Source of the DNA: JBJXGE01 sp046154185
Lineage (GTDB): Bacteria; Planctomycetota; UBA8108; UBA1146; JAJFFE01
Direction: 5' to 3'
Assembly: GCA_046154185.1 (NCBI GenBank)
Contig: JBJXGE010000070.1
Coordinates: 258,725-322,724, forward strand
DNA length: 64,000 nt
The stretch's first letter is position 1. The number at the start of each line of letters is the position of its first letter. The notes below the pieces were generated by a model. The model did not search any database. It saw only the letters and a list, made by a program, of their open reading frames with translations, and was not told where the DNA came from. The translations under genes and the position numbers were made by a program. Below, piece after piece: positions 36,849 to 45,769 of this stretch.

Positions 36849-37148
36849 CTACGCCGTCCGTGCGCTCCAAGCATTGCGAAGCCGTTGCACGTGTCGCGGC
36901 GAGATTTCGGGCGAGCAGCGTAGCGTGTATTGACGTGGAGTCCGATAAATCCGGATCTTCGCGAGTAACGGCGGCTCCGCATGTAAAAGCTGTTCGCAAT
37001 CCGTCAAGAATTGTGTGGGAACTTTGCCTCGCACACAAACGGCTCGCCCGGAACGAATCTCGATCACGGCGCTCGGCCGGCCGCGGATCACGAGGAAGAC
37101 CGCCGCAACAACTATCCCGATTGTCAACGCACCGATGAACGGACCCAT
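36849..37148 (-). CDS. Small membrane-anchored DUF3634-like protein
   Basis: A 99-aa protein with one N-terminal membrane segment (about 5-22) and a cytoplasmic or periplasmic domain with IEIRSGRAVCVRGKVPTQFL and SPRHVQRLRNAW. This pattern (short anchor, R-x-G-K-V-P in the middle, Q-R-L-R-N-x-W end) resembles the DUF3634 family, whose function is unknown. GGAAG lies 5 nt before the ATG. It converges on the HAD gene, with 30 bp between the stops. Confidence 0.7.
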   Translation of the reverse strand: MGPFIGALTIGIVVAAVFLVIRGRPSAVIEIRSGRAVCVRGKVPTQFLTDCEQLLHAEPPLLAKIRIYRTPRQYTLRCSPEISPRHVQRLRNAWSARTA

Positions 37149-37323
37149 TGAGCTTCCAGAGTTCGAAGACGGAAGCAGCCACTAGCGCAACTTCTACCGA
37201 CACCGCGACGCCGCGTCGAGCTAGCCCTTTGCTAGTGATCGCCCAGATTCTGCTGTAGCCCCGCGGCAAGACCGGTAGCATGCGCCGCTTTCCCGCCACC
37301 CGAACCAGAAGAAAAATCGACCT

Positions 37324-38505
37324 GTGCCGCGCGCTTTCTGGATTCTCATGATCGCTATCTTCGTGAATCGTCTCGGCTCCGTGGTCGGACTATTTCTCAC
37401 GATGTGGCTCTGCGAAGTGCACAAGCTGTCGGAGATCGATGCGACGGTCATCGTAGGCTCGCTCGGCATCGGGGCGATGCTCGGCTCGCCGATCGGCGGT
37501 TGGATGGCGGACCATTTCGGTCGACGCACGACGATGGTGACGAGTCTTCTGCTGTCGGGACTCGTCATGGTGGTGCTGCCATCGCTGCCACCGAATCAGT
37601 TCGTCTTGGCGTGCGCCCTCGGCATTCTCACGTTCTTCAGCGAAATGCATCGACCGGCCGGCAGCGCCGCCATCGCCGACCTCGTCGCCCCCCCACGCCG
37701 ACCGCGCGCCTATGGAATCTTTCGCGTGATCATCAATCTCGCGTTCGGCATCGGCGCCCTCGTCGGCGGCTGGGTCGTACGACATTCTTTCTCGGCGCTC
37801 TTCTACATCGACGCGATCACGAGCCTCCTCGCGGTCGTGCTCCTCATCCGGTTTTGCCCAGAGTCGCGCCCGACACCGTCGCGCGATGCCGCGACGTCGA
37901 CGGCGCCGCTCGCGATCAGCACGTGGATTTTCATGGTGTTTTTGTTTTTCTATTTGCTCGTGTCGATCATCGCGACGCAGATGAACACCAACTTGCCGCT
38001 CTACATTCGGGATTTCGGCGCAAGCCGCGACGAGCAAATGCAGTTTTACGGCAGCCTCGTCGCCATCAACGGGTTCGGCGTCGTGATCGCGCAGTTGCCG
38101 ATCTCGCGCTTGCTCGATCGCTTGAGCGCGAGCGCAGCGCTCGCGCTCGGCGCGCTCTTGTACGGCGCGGGCTATGGGCTGGTCGCTTTTCCTTATGCGC
38201 CCTGGCTGCTCGTCGTCGCCATGGCCGTGATCACCGCTGGCGAAATGGTGTTCATGCCGGCCGGCAGCGCCTATGTCGCGGACATCGCGCCTGTCGAGCG
38301 CCGCGGCCGTTACATGGGTTGGCTCATCATGATGTACGGAATCGCGCGCACGATCGGCCCAGCGCTCGCGAGTCTCGTCATCGCACGGCATGGGGATCGC
38401 GCCGTCTGGTTGCTATCGCCGGCACTCGGAATCTTCGCGGCGCTCGGACTCGCGATCGTGTGTCGTGGCCCAAGACCGCATGCCCCCGCGCTTCGTCAGA
38501 ATTGA
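37324..38505 (+). CDS. Major facilitator superfamily transporter
   Basis: A 393-aa inner-membrane protein with about 12 hydrophobic segments and the MFS loop 2-3 motif GGWMADHFGRRTTM. A shorter repeat lies in the second half (PVERRGRYMG). It is most like drug/proton antiporters (DHA1), but the substrate is unknown. The start is GTG; no better start exists. The 3' end overlaps the convergent membrane gene by 10 bp. Confidence 0.88.
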   Translation: MPRAFWILMIAIFVNRLGSVVGLFLTMWLCEVHKLSEIDATVIVGSLGIGAMLGSPIGGWMADHFGRRTTMVTSLLLSGLVMVVLPSLPPNQFVLACALGILTFFSEMHRPAGSAAIADLVAPPRRPRAYGIFRVIINLAFGIGALVGGWVVRHSFSALFYIDAITSLLAVVLLIRFCPESRPTPSRDAATSTAPLAISTWIFMVFLFFYLLVSIIATQMNTNLPLYIRDFGASRDEQMQFYGSLVAINGFGVVIAQLPISRLLDRLSASAALALGALLYGAGYGLVAFPYAPWLLVVAMAVITAGEMVFMPAGSAYVADIAPVERRGRYMGWLIMMYGIARTIGPALASLVIARHGDRAVWLLSPALGIFAALGLAIVCRGPRPHAPALRQN

Positions 38506-39158
38506 TGGACAATCAGTTTCGTGACGAACACATACGCGTTCGTGAACTTTTCCTCGCGAAAAAACGTCACAGGCACATTGGGCGCACCGATGAACGGCCG
38601 CAGCATCCAGCCCATTTGGATGCCGACGAACGCATAGAGCGTCACCCACAACCACACCATGAGCCGATGGCGCGCGTCGCGACCGATGAGCGGCGCGTAG
38701 TGACGCATCATCACGCGGTGACCAACGAGCGTGGCGGCCGCGAACATGCCAGCGTTCACGAGTAGCGCCGATTGATAGGCGACGCCGGAGCTGTAGATCA
38801 CACGCGTCAGCGGGCCGAGCGCCGCGAGCGCGGCCGCGAGCGCCGCTTGGCCGGCTAGGATTGCGCGCAGGCTGGCGCTGAATTCAGTTCGCAGACCGGC
38901 GACCGTGTTGAACACAAAGAAGCCGGGCAAACATACCAGGGAAGTCGCAAAGATGAGCAGCGGCACTTTGATCGCAGAGTACCAGAGCATCTTCAGACGA
39001 ACGACGGTCTCGAACTCATAGCTGCCCATGAAAGCGCCGTAAACCGGCCCAAGGATTAGCACCATGATGACGAGCGGCCACACGCCGAGTGTCACGCCGA
39101 CCCCGCGTCCGAGCGCGCCGAGCGTGTGATGAAAATCAAGAGCGCGAACGATTGGCAT
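38496..39158 (-). CDS. Uncharacterised polytopic membrane protein (paralogue of upstream gene)
   Basis: A 220-aa protein with about five hydrophobic segments. The C-terminal motif GIQMGWMLRPFIGAPNVPVT is nearly repeated in the upstream gene (GAQMGWLLRPFIGSPGLPFT), and VYGAFMGSYEFET/VYGVFMGIFAATD also correspond. The two are therefore paralogues in tandem. The ATG at 39158 lies 1 bp after the upstream stop (TAGCATG), indicating translational coupling. I do not know the function; database names for such proteins are probably not informative. Confidence 0.75.
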   Translation of the reverse strand: MPIVRALDFHHTLGALGRGVGVTLGVWPLVIMVLILGPVYGAFMGSYEFETVVRLKMLWYSAIKVPLLIFATSLVCLPGFFVFNTVAGLRTEFSASLRAILAGQAALAAALAALGPLTRVIYSSGVAYQSALLVNAGMFAAATLVGHRVMMRHYAPLIGRDARHRLMVWLWVTLYAFVGIQMGWMLRPFIGAPNVPVTFFREEKFTNAYVFVTKLIVHQF

Positions 39159-39159
39159 G

Positions 39160-39951
39160 CTATTGCCCAAAGAGCTTCTCCAGGTGGTCGAAGATCGCGG
39201 CGAAGAAATTACTCGTGCGTGCGCGAAACCACGTGAATGGCAATCCGGGCGAACCGATGAAGGGTCGCAAAAGCCAGCCCATTTGCGCGCCCACCAAACA
39301 ATAGATCAGGATCCAAAGGCGGAAAATATGGTGCGCGGCATCTTGCGACCGCACCGAGTGCGTGGCCGCCATGCGGCGTTCCAATCGCTCTTCGAGCGGC
39401 GCACGCTCCGCGCCTTCGGCGCGCGGCGCTTGCGCCGGCGGTTGGTAGCTCATTGCCATCAGTTTGCGCAGCGCGTTGCGCAAAAAACCGAGCCCAACGA
39501 AGCCGGCCACCGCCAACAACACGACGTTGAGCAGCACCATGAAGTTGTAGCTCGTCGTACTCAAAGTGAAGAAGCCGAGGATCGGCGCGAGCGACGCCGC
39601 GATCGCCAACGTCACGACGATGACCGCGACCAGGAGTCGCAGCACGGCGCGAAAACCCATCTGACAACCGGCCAACGCCGCGAACACGTAGAGCGACGGA
39701 AACGTGACAAGCAACGTCAGGAGGAAGAGCGCGGGAATCTTGACCGCCGAGGCGATCAACTGTCGCCAGCCCTCGCCGCGCCCGTCCGTCGCGGCGAAAA
39801 TCCCCATGAAAACGCCATACACGACGCCGAGAATGATCGCCATACCGCAGCAGCGCGGCAGCGGCAGGTCCCACTCGCCGGTCTCGAGCTGTTCCTTTCG
39901 CGTCTTTTCACCCCGGAGTAGGCCGTCGAGATGCCCGAGCCACTTGCGCAT
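39160..39951 (-). CDS. Uncharacterised polytopic membrane protein
   Basis: A 263-aa protein with about five or six hydrophobic segments and a charged loop (about 180-215) before the last one. Its C-terminal R-P-F-I-G motif region matches the downstream gene. The ATG at 39951 was chosen over an upstream start at 39978 because AAAGGA lies 6 nt before it. It is the first gene of a two-gene unit divergent from the hydroxyacyl-CoA dehydrogenase gene. A heteromeric membrane complex of the two paralogues is possible. Confidence 0.78.
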   Translation of the reverse strand: MRKWLGHLDGLLRGEKTRKEQLETGEWDLPLPRCCGMAIILGVVYGVFMGIFAATDGRGEGWRQLIASAVKIPALFLLTLLVTFPSLYVFAALAGCQMGFRAVLRLLVAVIVVTLAIAASLAPILGFFTLSTTSYNFMVLLNVVLLAVAGFVGLGFLRNALRKLMAMSYQPPAQAPRAEGAERAPLEERLERRMAATHSVRSQDAAHHIFRLWILIYCLVGAQMGWLLRPFIGSPGLPFTWFRARTSNFFAAIFDHLEKLFGQ

Positions 39952-40142
39952 AGATAATCCTTTCGACACCTTCGCCAAAGAGCGGCGCGCGGATTACACC
40001 ATAGACCCTTGACTCTGCGAAGAAATCGCCTGGAATCGCCTCGACCAGCGACGGTTCGCCGCGCTCCCTCGCCACCGCCCCCGCCACTGCCTACAATCGG
40101 GCGCTGCGGTTCCGCTCTTCCAATTCGCCCGAAGGAGTCCAC

Positions 40143-42164
40143 GTGAGCTTCACCATTCTTGACAAGTCAATTCGCAAAGTCGGCGTCATCGGTTCCGGTC
40201 AGATCGGCCCGGATATCGCCCTTTACTTCGCCAAAGTTTTCGACGGTCACGGCATACCGATCACCATCGTCGACGTCAGCCAAGACGCGCTCACGCGCGG
40301 CCGCCAAAAGCTCGACCGCAAGATCGACAAGGGCGTCGAGTCGGGCGCGTTCAAGCCGGAGCTCGGCGCCGCGATGAAAGCGAACTGCGTTTTCACCAGT
40401 GAATACGAAGCGTTGCGTGGAGTCGACTTCGTCGTCGAGGCCGCAACGGAGGATCGCGCGCTCAAGGGCCGGATTTTCAAACAAGTGAGCGCGTTGTGCG
40501 CGCCGGGCGCGATCCTCGCGTCGAACTCATCGCACCTCGAGCCGGAGGTGATCTTCGGCGAGCTCACGGATCGATCACGCACGCTCGTGATTCACTACTT
40601 CTTTCCGGCCGAGCGGAATCCGATGGTTGAAATCGTGCCCGGCAAAGACAGCGACCCGCGCCTCGCGCCGGCACTGCTCGATTTCTATGAGCTGATCGGC
40701 AAGACGCCGATTCAGGTCGGCAGTCGCTACGGCTACGCGCTCGATCCGGTGTTCGAAGGCGTGTTCCAAGCGGCCGCGCTTTTGGTCGAAGCCGGCGCGG
40801 GCACGACGCGCGAAGTCGACACCGTCGCGACGCGCGCGCTCGGACTCACAGTGGGCCCGTTCACCGCGATGAACCTCACCGGCGGAAATCCCATCACGCA
40901 TCACGGCCTCGGGCAGTACACGGCGAAGATCATGCCGTGGTACCGTTCGCCAAAGCTCCTCGCGGATGCGGTCGCTGCCGGCAAGGCGTGGGAGGTGCCC
41001 GGGCGCGGCGAAAAAATCGAGGTCGACGCGGCGCGCGCGCAAACCCTGACCGACGCGCTGCAGGGCGCTTTCTTCGGCATCGTGTGCGAAGTGCTCGATA
41101 GCGGCATTTCCAACGTCGGCGATCTCGACATGGCCGTCGAACTCGGTCTCGACATGGCTGCGCCGTTTCGACTCATGAACAAACTCGGCGTGGGTCGCGC
41201 GCGTGAGTTGGTCGAAAAATACGCTGCGTCGCAAACCGGCTTCAAAGTCTCGAGCCGGTTGCGAAAGCAAGCCGACACGAAAAGGCCCTGGGATATTCCC
41301 GTCGTATTTCGCCACGACATCGGTGATGTCGCCGTCGTAAGAATCCGCCGGCCGAAAGTGCTGAATGCTCTCAGCGCCGAGACCTTCGATCAGCTCGAGC
41401 GCGTCTTCAGTGAGATCAAGAACGATCGTCGCGTCGTCGGCGCCGTGCTCACCGGGAGTGGCGTGAAGTCGTTCGTATCCGGCGCCGACGTGAATTTCCT
41501 CGCGCGCATCGAAAGTGCGGCGCAAGGCGAGACCACGTCGCTCGCGTCGAATCGCTGCTTCAGCGTCATCGAAGATCTCGGCAAACCCGTCGTCTGCGCG
41601 CTCAACGGCTTCGCGTTTGGCGGCGGCAACGAACTCGCGATGGCTTGCACGGCGCGGATTGCCCGCAAGGGACTGAGTCCGCTCGCCGCGCAGCCGGAGC
41701 CGAATCTCGGCATCATCCCGGGCGCTGGCGGAACGCAGCGATTACCGCGGCTGATCGGCGTCGAGCAGGCGGCCGCGCTGTTGCGCACGGGCCGCGCTGT
41801 ATCGAGCGCCGAAGCCGCGCAGCTCGGCCTGATCGCGCGCGAAGTCGATGGCGATCTCATCGCGACAGCCGTGCAGATGGTGCGCGATGCCGTGGGCGGC
41901 AAGTCGCCGCTCCGCGGCATCGAGCGCGGCCCCATCGCCGTGCCGACCCGCCTACCCGATGTCGACATCAAACATCTCAGTCGCGCCGTCGACCGGATCG
42001 TCTGCCGCGCCATCCTCGAAGGCTGCCGACTGCCGCTCAAGGAAGGCCTCGCCTTCGAGTCAAAAATGTTCGGCGCCGTCTGCGAGACGCGCGACATGCG
42101 CATCGGCGTCGAGAATTTCCTCAAGAACGGTCCCCGCACCCCCGCGCAGTTCACGCACGAATAG
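40143..42164 (+). CDS. 3-hydroxyacyl-CoA dehydrogenase / enoyl-CoA hydratase fusion
   Basis: A 673-aa bifunctional enzyme of fatty-acid beta-oxidation. The N-terminal half is the NAD-dependent dehydrogenase: GSGQIG nucleotide loop (17-22), IHYFFPAERNPMVEIV with the catalytic His, and a C-terminal helical domain. From about residue 390 it is a crotonase: GFAFGGGNELAMAC oxyanion loop and EPNLGIIPGAGGTQRLP with the second catalytic Glu. The domain order is reversed relative to FadB/FadJ, where the hydratase comes first. The start is GTG with AAGGAG 5 nt upstream. No thiolase gene lies next to it. Confidence 0.92.
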   Translation: MSFTILDKSIRKVGVIGSGQIGPDIALYFAKVFDGHGIPITIVDVSQDALTRGRQKLDRKIDKGVESGAFKPELGAAMKANCVFTSEYEALRGVDFVVEAATEDRALKGRIFKQVSALCAPGAILASNSSHLEPEVIFGELTDRSRTLVIHYFFPAERNPMVEIVPGKDSDPRLAPALLDFYELIGKTPIQVGSRYGYALDPVFEGVFQAAALLVEAGAGTTREVDTVATRALGLTVGPFTAMNLTGGNPITHHGLGQYTAKIMPWYRSPKLLADAVAAGKAWEVPGRGEKIEVDAARAQTLTDALQGAFFGIVCEVLDSGISNVGDLDMAVELGLDMAAPFRLMNKLGVGRARELVEKYAASQTGFKVSSRLRKQADTKRPWDIPVVFRHDIGDVAVVRIRRPKVLNALSAETFDQLERVFSEIKNDRRVVGAVLTGSGVKSFVSGADVNFLARIESAAQGETTSLASNRCFSVIEDLGKPVVCALNGFAFGGGNELAMACTARIARKGLSPLAAQPEPNLGIIPGAGGTQRLPRLIGVEQAAALLRTGRAVSSAEAAQLGLIAREVDGDLIATAVQMVRDAVGGKSPLRGIERGPIAVPTRLPDVDIKHLSRAVDRIVCRAILEGCRLPLKEGLAFESKMFGAVCETRDMRIGVENFLKNGPRTPAQFTHE

Positions 42165-42275
42165 CTGCGTTTCCGCGCGCTCGCGAAGATTCATCCCATC
42201 GCCCGACTGGGTGCGGGCGTCTCATTCCCTAGCGGCAGTCATTGGCGACCGGCGTGTGCTGCGGCTGGAGACGGC

Positions 42276-42848
42276 GTGAACGACGAACTGTCCCTCAGCG
42301 AAGCGCGGCGCGCTGCGTCGTGTTGGGAGCGCGAAGCGCTCGCGGCACGGCCACGTCTGGTCGGAGTCGCGCGCCGCATCGTGCGGGATGACGCCGAGGC
42401 CGAAGACGCCGCCGACGAGGCCATCGCGCGCTTGGCGCGTGCAGCCGACGAGCGTGCGTTGCCAGTCACGGTCGTCAGTTGGCTGCTGCAGACCGTGCTG
42501 CACATCGCGATCGATCGCGCCCGTCGGTGGGTGCGTCGCGAGCGATCAGAATGGCGAACACAAGCAGCAAACGCGGGCGCGCGCGCCGCTGAAGGGCCGG
42601 AAGCGCAGCTCGAGCGCGCGGAAGCGCGCGAGTTCATCTGGCGTGCAATCCTCGAGCTGCCGACACGACAACAGGAAGTGATCGTGTTCCACGACATGGA
42701 AGAGTGCTCGTACGACGAAGTGTCCGACCTGCTCGGAATTCCCGCGGCGACACTGCGGAGTCATGCACACGCGGCGCGCGAGACGCTCCGGCGGAAGCTC
42801 GCGAAGCTCGATCGCGAATCGCGGCCGCCACAAGGATCCACACAGTAA
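42276..42848 (+). CDS. ECF-type RNA polymerase sigma factor
   Basis: A 190-aa protein with sigma region 2 (VARRIVRDDAEAEDAADEAI and VLHIAIDRARRW) and region 4 (LPTRQQEVIVFHDMEECSYDEV, DLLGIPAATLRSH). Regions 1 and 3 are absent, as in extracytoplasmic-function sigma factors. GTG start with GGAG 5 nt upstream. The zinc-finger anti-sigma gene follows by 14 bp, so activity is probably held in check by that membrane protein. Confidence 0.9.
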   Translation: MNDELSLSEARRAASCWEREALAARPRLVGVARRIVRDDAEAEDAADEAIARLARAADERALPVTVVSWLLQTVLHIAIDRARRWVRRERSEWRTQAANAGARAAEGPEAQLERAEAREFIWRAILELPTRQQEVIVFHDMEECSYDEVSDLLGIPAATLRSHAHAARETLRRKLAKLDRESRPPQGSTQ

Positions 42849-42862
42849 CGAGGATTTCACGC

Positions 42863-43303
42863 TTGCCGACACGCGCTTGCGAAACCGCGGAATTCTTCAT
42901 TCAAGTCGAGGTCGATGGTGAACTCGACGCGATCGCCGGGCAAGCCTTGGCCCAGCATGTCGCCGAGTGCCAATGTTGCGCGCGGTTGCGCAGCGAGTAT
43001 CAGCACGTCGCCGCATTGGTGCGCGAAGTCGGCGCGACGGCGCGGCGAGCGCCCGGACGCCGCAAGCCAGTCCAAGTTGCGCGGCGCACGCGCGCGCACT
43101 CGGGCCTCGCCGCAGTCCTCTTACTCGGAAGCGTGCTGCTGCTGATCCTTGCGCGTCCGTCTACGCGGCCCTCGCTCGCGCGCGTCGCCGAGCAAGTGCT
43201 TGCCATCGACGAAGAAAGCATCATCGTTGCGCGACCGAGTCGCAGCGATGCCGTGCAGATCGTCTGGATCTACCAACTCCCCCCACCGAAAGGATCTCTC
43301 TGA
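42863..43303 (+). CDS. Zinc-finger membrane anti-sigma factor
   Basis: A 146-aa protein. The N-terminal HxxxCxxC zinc motif (HVAECQCC) is that of ZAS-type anti-sigma factors. One membrane segment (about 78-95) is followed by a short extracytoplasmic tail. The start is uncertain: TTG at 42863 has GAGG 9 nt upstream and gives the right N-terminus, while the frame is open back into the sigma gene. Its stop overlaps the next ATG (TGATG). It should bind the sigma factor in the cytoplasm and release it on a signal from outside. Confidence 0.78.
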   Translation: MPTRACETAEFFIQVEVDGELDAIAGQALAQHVAECQCCARLRSEYQHVAALVREVGATARRAPGRRKPVQVARRTRAHSGLAAVLLLGSVLLLILARPSTRPSLARVAEQVLAIDEESIIVARPSRSDAVQIVWIYQLPPPKGSL

Positions 43304-44247
43304 TGTTCCGCTTCGTCACACGATTCGCGCTGTGCCTTGGCGTGATGTTCGCCGCTCTCGGCGACGCTAGCGCGCAAAATCCGCGTAGCCGCGACCTGAG
43401 CGTCAGCCAGATTTTCGCCGTTCAACACAGCCATGCATCAAACTTGGTGGCCACGCTCCGGGAGCTGCTGGGCGCCGAGGTCAACTTGGTGGCGGATAAC
43501 CATGCGGGAAAGATCATCGCGGTCGCCGAGGACAAAGTGTCTTTGCAACATCTCGAGGCGCTACTCCGCGAGCTGGACGTGCCGAGCACGAATCAGCCGC
43601 AGCGCTCGACCCACACGTACGTGACGAAATTCCGCACGGCACGGAGTCTCGAGCGAATTCTCCAAGTTCACGTGCCGACGTACGCCATCGACGATGCGCG
43701 CAATTCCATCGTCTACACCTGCGACTCGGCGGAGCTGCTCAGCAGGGTGCAGACCGCGCTCACAGACGCCGACGCACGCCCTGCCTCCATGCGACTCGAA
43801 TGTTGGCTTCTCAACGCCGCAAGCGGGCGGCCGGTGGCCGAACATCCCGAACTCAAGGACATCGCCAAAGAGCTCGACGCGATGAATCTCGGCGGCTACC
43901 GCGTCTTTGGTCGGGCGGCGCTTGTGACGCTCGACACGGAGGCCTTCGAGCTTGACCAACAATTCGGGGCGCAGAAACCGGATGAGTCGAGCAGCGATCG
44001 TCGTCCCGCTGAGCCGAAACGCGTCGCGTACGACGCGTTGAGCCTGCAAGGCAAGATCGGGCTCAACCGTGAAAACGAGTACACCGTCGAGCTGCGCACG
44101 AAACTGACGCTCGGCGGCGCCCAAATAAACTTTCGGAATACGCTTCGCACGCGCGACGGTGTACCGCTCATTGTCGGCTTCGCGCCGGCGGGCGGCGAGC
44201 AAACCGACCCCATCGTGCTCGTGTTGAAAGTGACAAAGCAACCCTGA
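43303..44247 (+). CDS. Exported secretin N-domain-like protein
   Basis: A 314-aa protein with signal peptide (about 1-24). Two repeats resembling the secretin/NolW N-domains follow: VFAVQHSHASNLVATL-type and VTKFRTARSLERILQVHVP, each a beta-alpha-beta unit with an L-D-V-P-type end. The C-terminal 110 residues are beta-rich, without the pore-forming secretin domain. AAGGA lies 8 nt upstream of the ATG, which overlaps the anti-sigma stop. It may be the extracytoplasmic sensor or target of the sigma/anti-sigma pair. The role is inferred from position only. Confidence 0.68.
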   Translation: MFRFVTRFALCLGVMFAALGDASAQNPRSRDLSVSQIFAVQHSHASNLVATLRELLGAEVNLVADNHAGKIIAVAEDKVSLQHLEALLRELDVPSTNQPQRSTHTYVTKFRTARSLERILQVHVPTYAIDDARNSIVYTCDSAELLSRVQTALTDADARPASMRLECWLLNAASGRPVAEHPELKDIAKELDAMNLGGYRVFGRAALVTLDTEAFELDQQFGAQKPDESSSDRRPAEPKRVAYDALSLQGKIGLNRENEYTVELRTKLTLGGAQINFRNTLRTRDGVPLIVGFAPAGGEQTDPIVLVLKVTKQP

Positions 44248-44253
44248 AAGTAT

Positions 44254-44285
44254 GCGAGCGCGTGGCGTCGAGGCCACGCGCTCGC
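44254..44285 (+). terminator. Strong hairpin after the sigma operon
   Basis: A perfect 13-bp stem (GCGAGCGCGTGGC / GCCACGCGCTCGC) with a 6-nt loop begins 6 bp after the stop of the secretin-N-like gene and is followed by GTTTC. It is the strongest simple hairpin seen in the window and probably ends the operon. Confidence 0.75.
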
Positions 44286-44673
44286 GTTTCGCCGAACCGC
44301 GCCCGTCGCCGTTTCAAGACCTCTTGCACCTATTGCTCGCCAGAATTCTGCTCACTCATCTCTGGACAAGGCGCGCCATTTGTCGCAGAAATCTCTTCGT
44401 CCTGTGAGAAGTCGAGCCGCCAAACTTGGGATCCTGGCGTGTTCCGGCTCGCTGTCTCCTTGAGATCGATGTTGCATCGGCACGCACGCGTAGCGAAACT
44501 CGTCGCGCGAGCGCCGCCAAGTGGATCGATCAGCGAACGGGAGTTAGCCGCAACAGGTACGTTGTAACAAGCACGAGAAGTACAGACTGATGTCGAGCTT
44601 CAGCGATTGCGAGCCGGCAAGATCAGTCGAGGTCCGTTTCTAGTTCCTTGGATGATGCTGAGAGGAGTCGCGG
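44286..44673. other. Upstream region of the histone-fold gene
   Basis: About 390 bp without a credible gene. It contains a short dyad CAAC-AGGTAC-GTTG (near 44552-44565), and GAGGAG 6 nt before the ATG at 44674. No clear -35/-10 pair was found. The region is long for this compact window and may hold regulation of the small basic protein. Confidence 0.3.
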
Positions 44674-44907
44674 ATGGCGAAGAAGAAGGCCGGTAAGGGC
44701 GCGAAGAAGGCGAATGGGCCGAGCATGGAGATGTTGCTCGTCGGAAGTAAAACCAAAGCTGCCCTCAAGGGGCACGGCGTGAATGTCGCGAGCGATTCGC
44801 TCGATAGTCTAAACGCGGTGGTCTACTGGTACATCGAGCAAGCCGCAAAGCGCGCCGGCTCGAATGGCCGCAAGACTGTCCGCGGTCACGATTTTTGCAT
44901 TATGTAA
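44674..44907 (+). CDS. Small bacterial histone-fold DNA-binding protein
   Basis: A 77-aa basic protein. A Lys/Ala-rich tail (1-14) leads into a single histone-fold-like unit: short first helix (LLVGSKTKAALKGHGV), a long central helix (SDSLDSLNAVVYWYIEQAAKRA) and the loop-strand GRKTVRGHDF. The last motif, R-K-T-V/I-x-x-x-D, is the conserved third-part motif of archaeal histones and of the small bacterial histones described from Bdellovibrio. It probably coats or bends DNA. GAGGAG lies 6 nt before the ATG. No neighbour explains its role. The alternative is a DUF1931-like protein; the fold call is a strong motif match but unproven. Confidence 0.78.
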   Translation: MAKKKAGKGAKKANGPSMEMLLVGSKTKAALKGHGVNVASDSLDSLNAVVYWYIEQAAKRAGSNGRKTVRGHDFCIM

Positions 44908-44995
44908 GCGCGTCTGTCGCACACAGCGGCGGCAAGCTGGTGAAAAGCCAGTTCGCTGCTGCTGTGTTTCGCGCGGCTCGAATGATTCGCAGAGA

Positions 44996-45736
44996 TCAAC
45001 GCCAGAGGTTGTAGCGCACGATGCACCAGAGCGCGACGACGCCGTCGCGCCAGCCGATTTTCTTGCCGTCCTCGTAGGTGCGACCGGCATACGAGATCCC
45101 CACTTCATAGATACGAATGCCGCGGATCGCCGCGAGTTTCGCCGTGAGTTCGGGCTCGACACCGAAGCGGCGCTCTTTGAGTTCGATGCTACTGAGCACT
45201 TCGCGCCGCATGAGTTTGAAACACGTTTCCATGTCGGTGAGATTCAGATTTGTGAACATATTCGAAATCAACGTGAGCCCACGGTTGGCGACGTAGTGCC
45301 AAAAAAACAATACGCGATGCGGGTCGGCCCCCATGAAGCGCGAGCCGTAAACAACATCCGCGAGACCGTTTTTCACCGGCGCTAAAAGTCGACTGTACTC
45401 GGCGGGATCGTACTCGAGATCCGCATCCTGAATGATCACCCACTCGCCGCGCGCGACCTCGAATCCGCTCTTGAGCGCGGCGCCCTTCCCGCGGTTTGAC
45501 TCGTGCAACACAACACGATCGATCGCGCGCGCGGCTTCGAGCTCGCGCAGGGTTTCGCGCGAGCCATCGGTCGAACCATCGTCGACAGCGATCAACTCGA
45601 TTGCTAAATCGACCGCGCGAATGCGGGCGACGATTTGTCGCAACGTGGCGGCTTCGTTATAGACCGGCACAACGACACTCAGGACGCCAGGAAGCAGCCC
45701 TTCGCCGGCCGCGGGATTCGCAGTTGGTTGCGTCAT
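44996..45736 (-). CDS. Family 2 glycosyltransferase (dolichol-phosphate mannosyltransferase-like)
   Basis: A 246-aa GT-A enzyme. It has the nucleotide-sugar motifs VVVPVYNEAATL, AVDDGSTDGS, GKGAALKSG and the metal-binding QDADLEYDP, followed by YGSRF and FKLMRREVL. No C-terminal membrane segments are present, as in DPM1-type single-domain enzymes. It likely transfers a hexose to a polyprenyl phosphate at the membrane. It follows the large regulator gene on the same strand, with a 33-bp gap. Confidence 0.88.
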   Translation of the reverse strand: MTQPTANPAAGEGLLPGVLSVVVPVYNEAATLRQIVARIRAVDLAIELIAVDDGSTDGSRETLRELEAARAIDRVVLHESNRGKGAALKSGFEVARGEWVIIQDADLEYDPAEYSRLLAPVKNGLADVVYGSRFMGADPHRVLFFWHYVANRGLTLISNMFTNLNLTDMETCFKLMRREVLSSIELKERRFGVEPELTAKLAAIRGIRIYEVGISYAGRTYEDGKKIGWRDGVVALWCIVRYNLWR

Positions 45737-45769
45737 TTCAATGGCGATCCGGAACGAAAGTGGCGCGAG

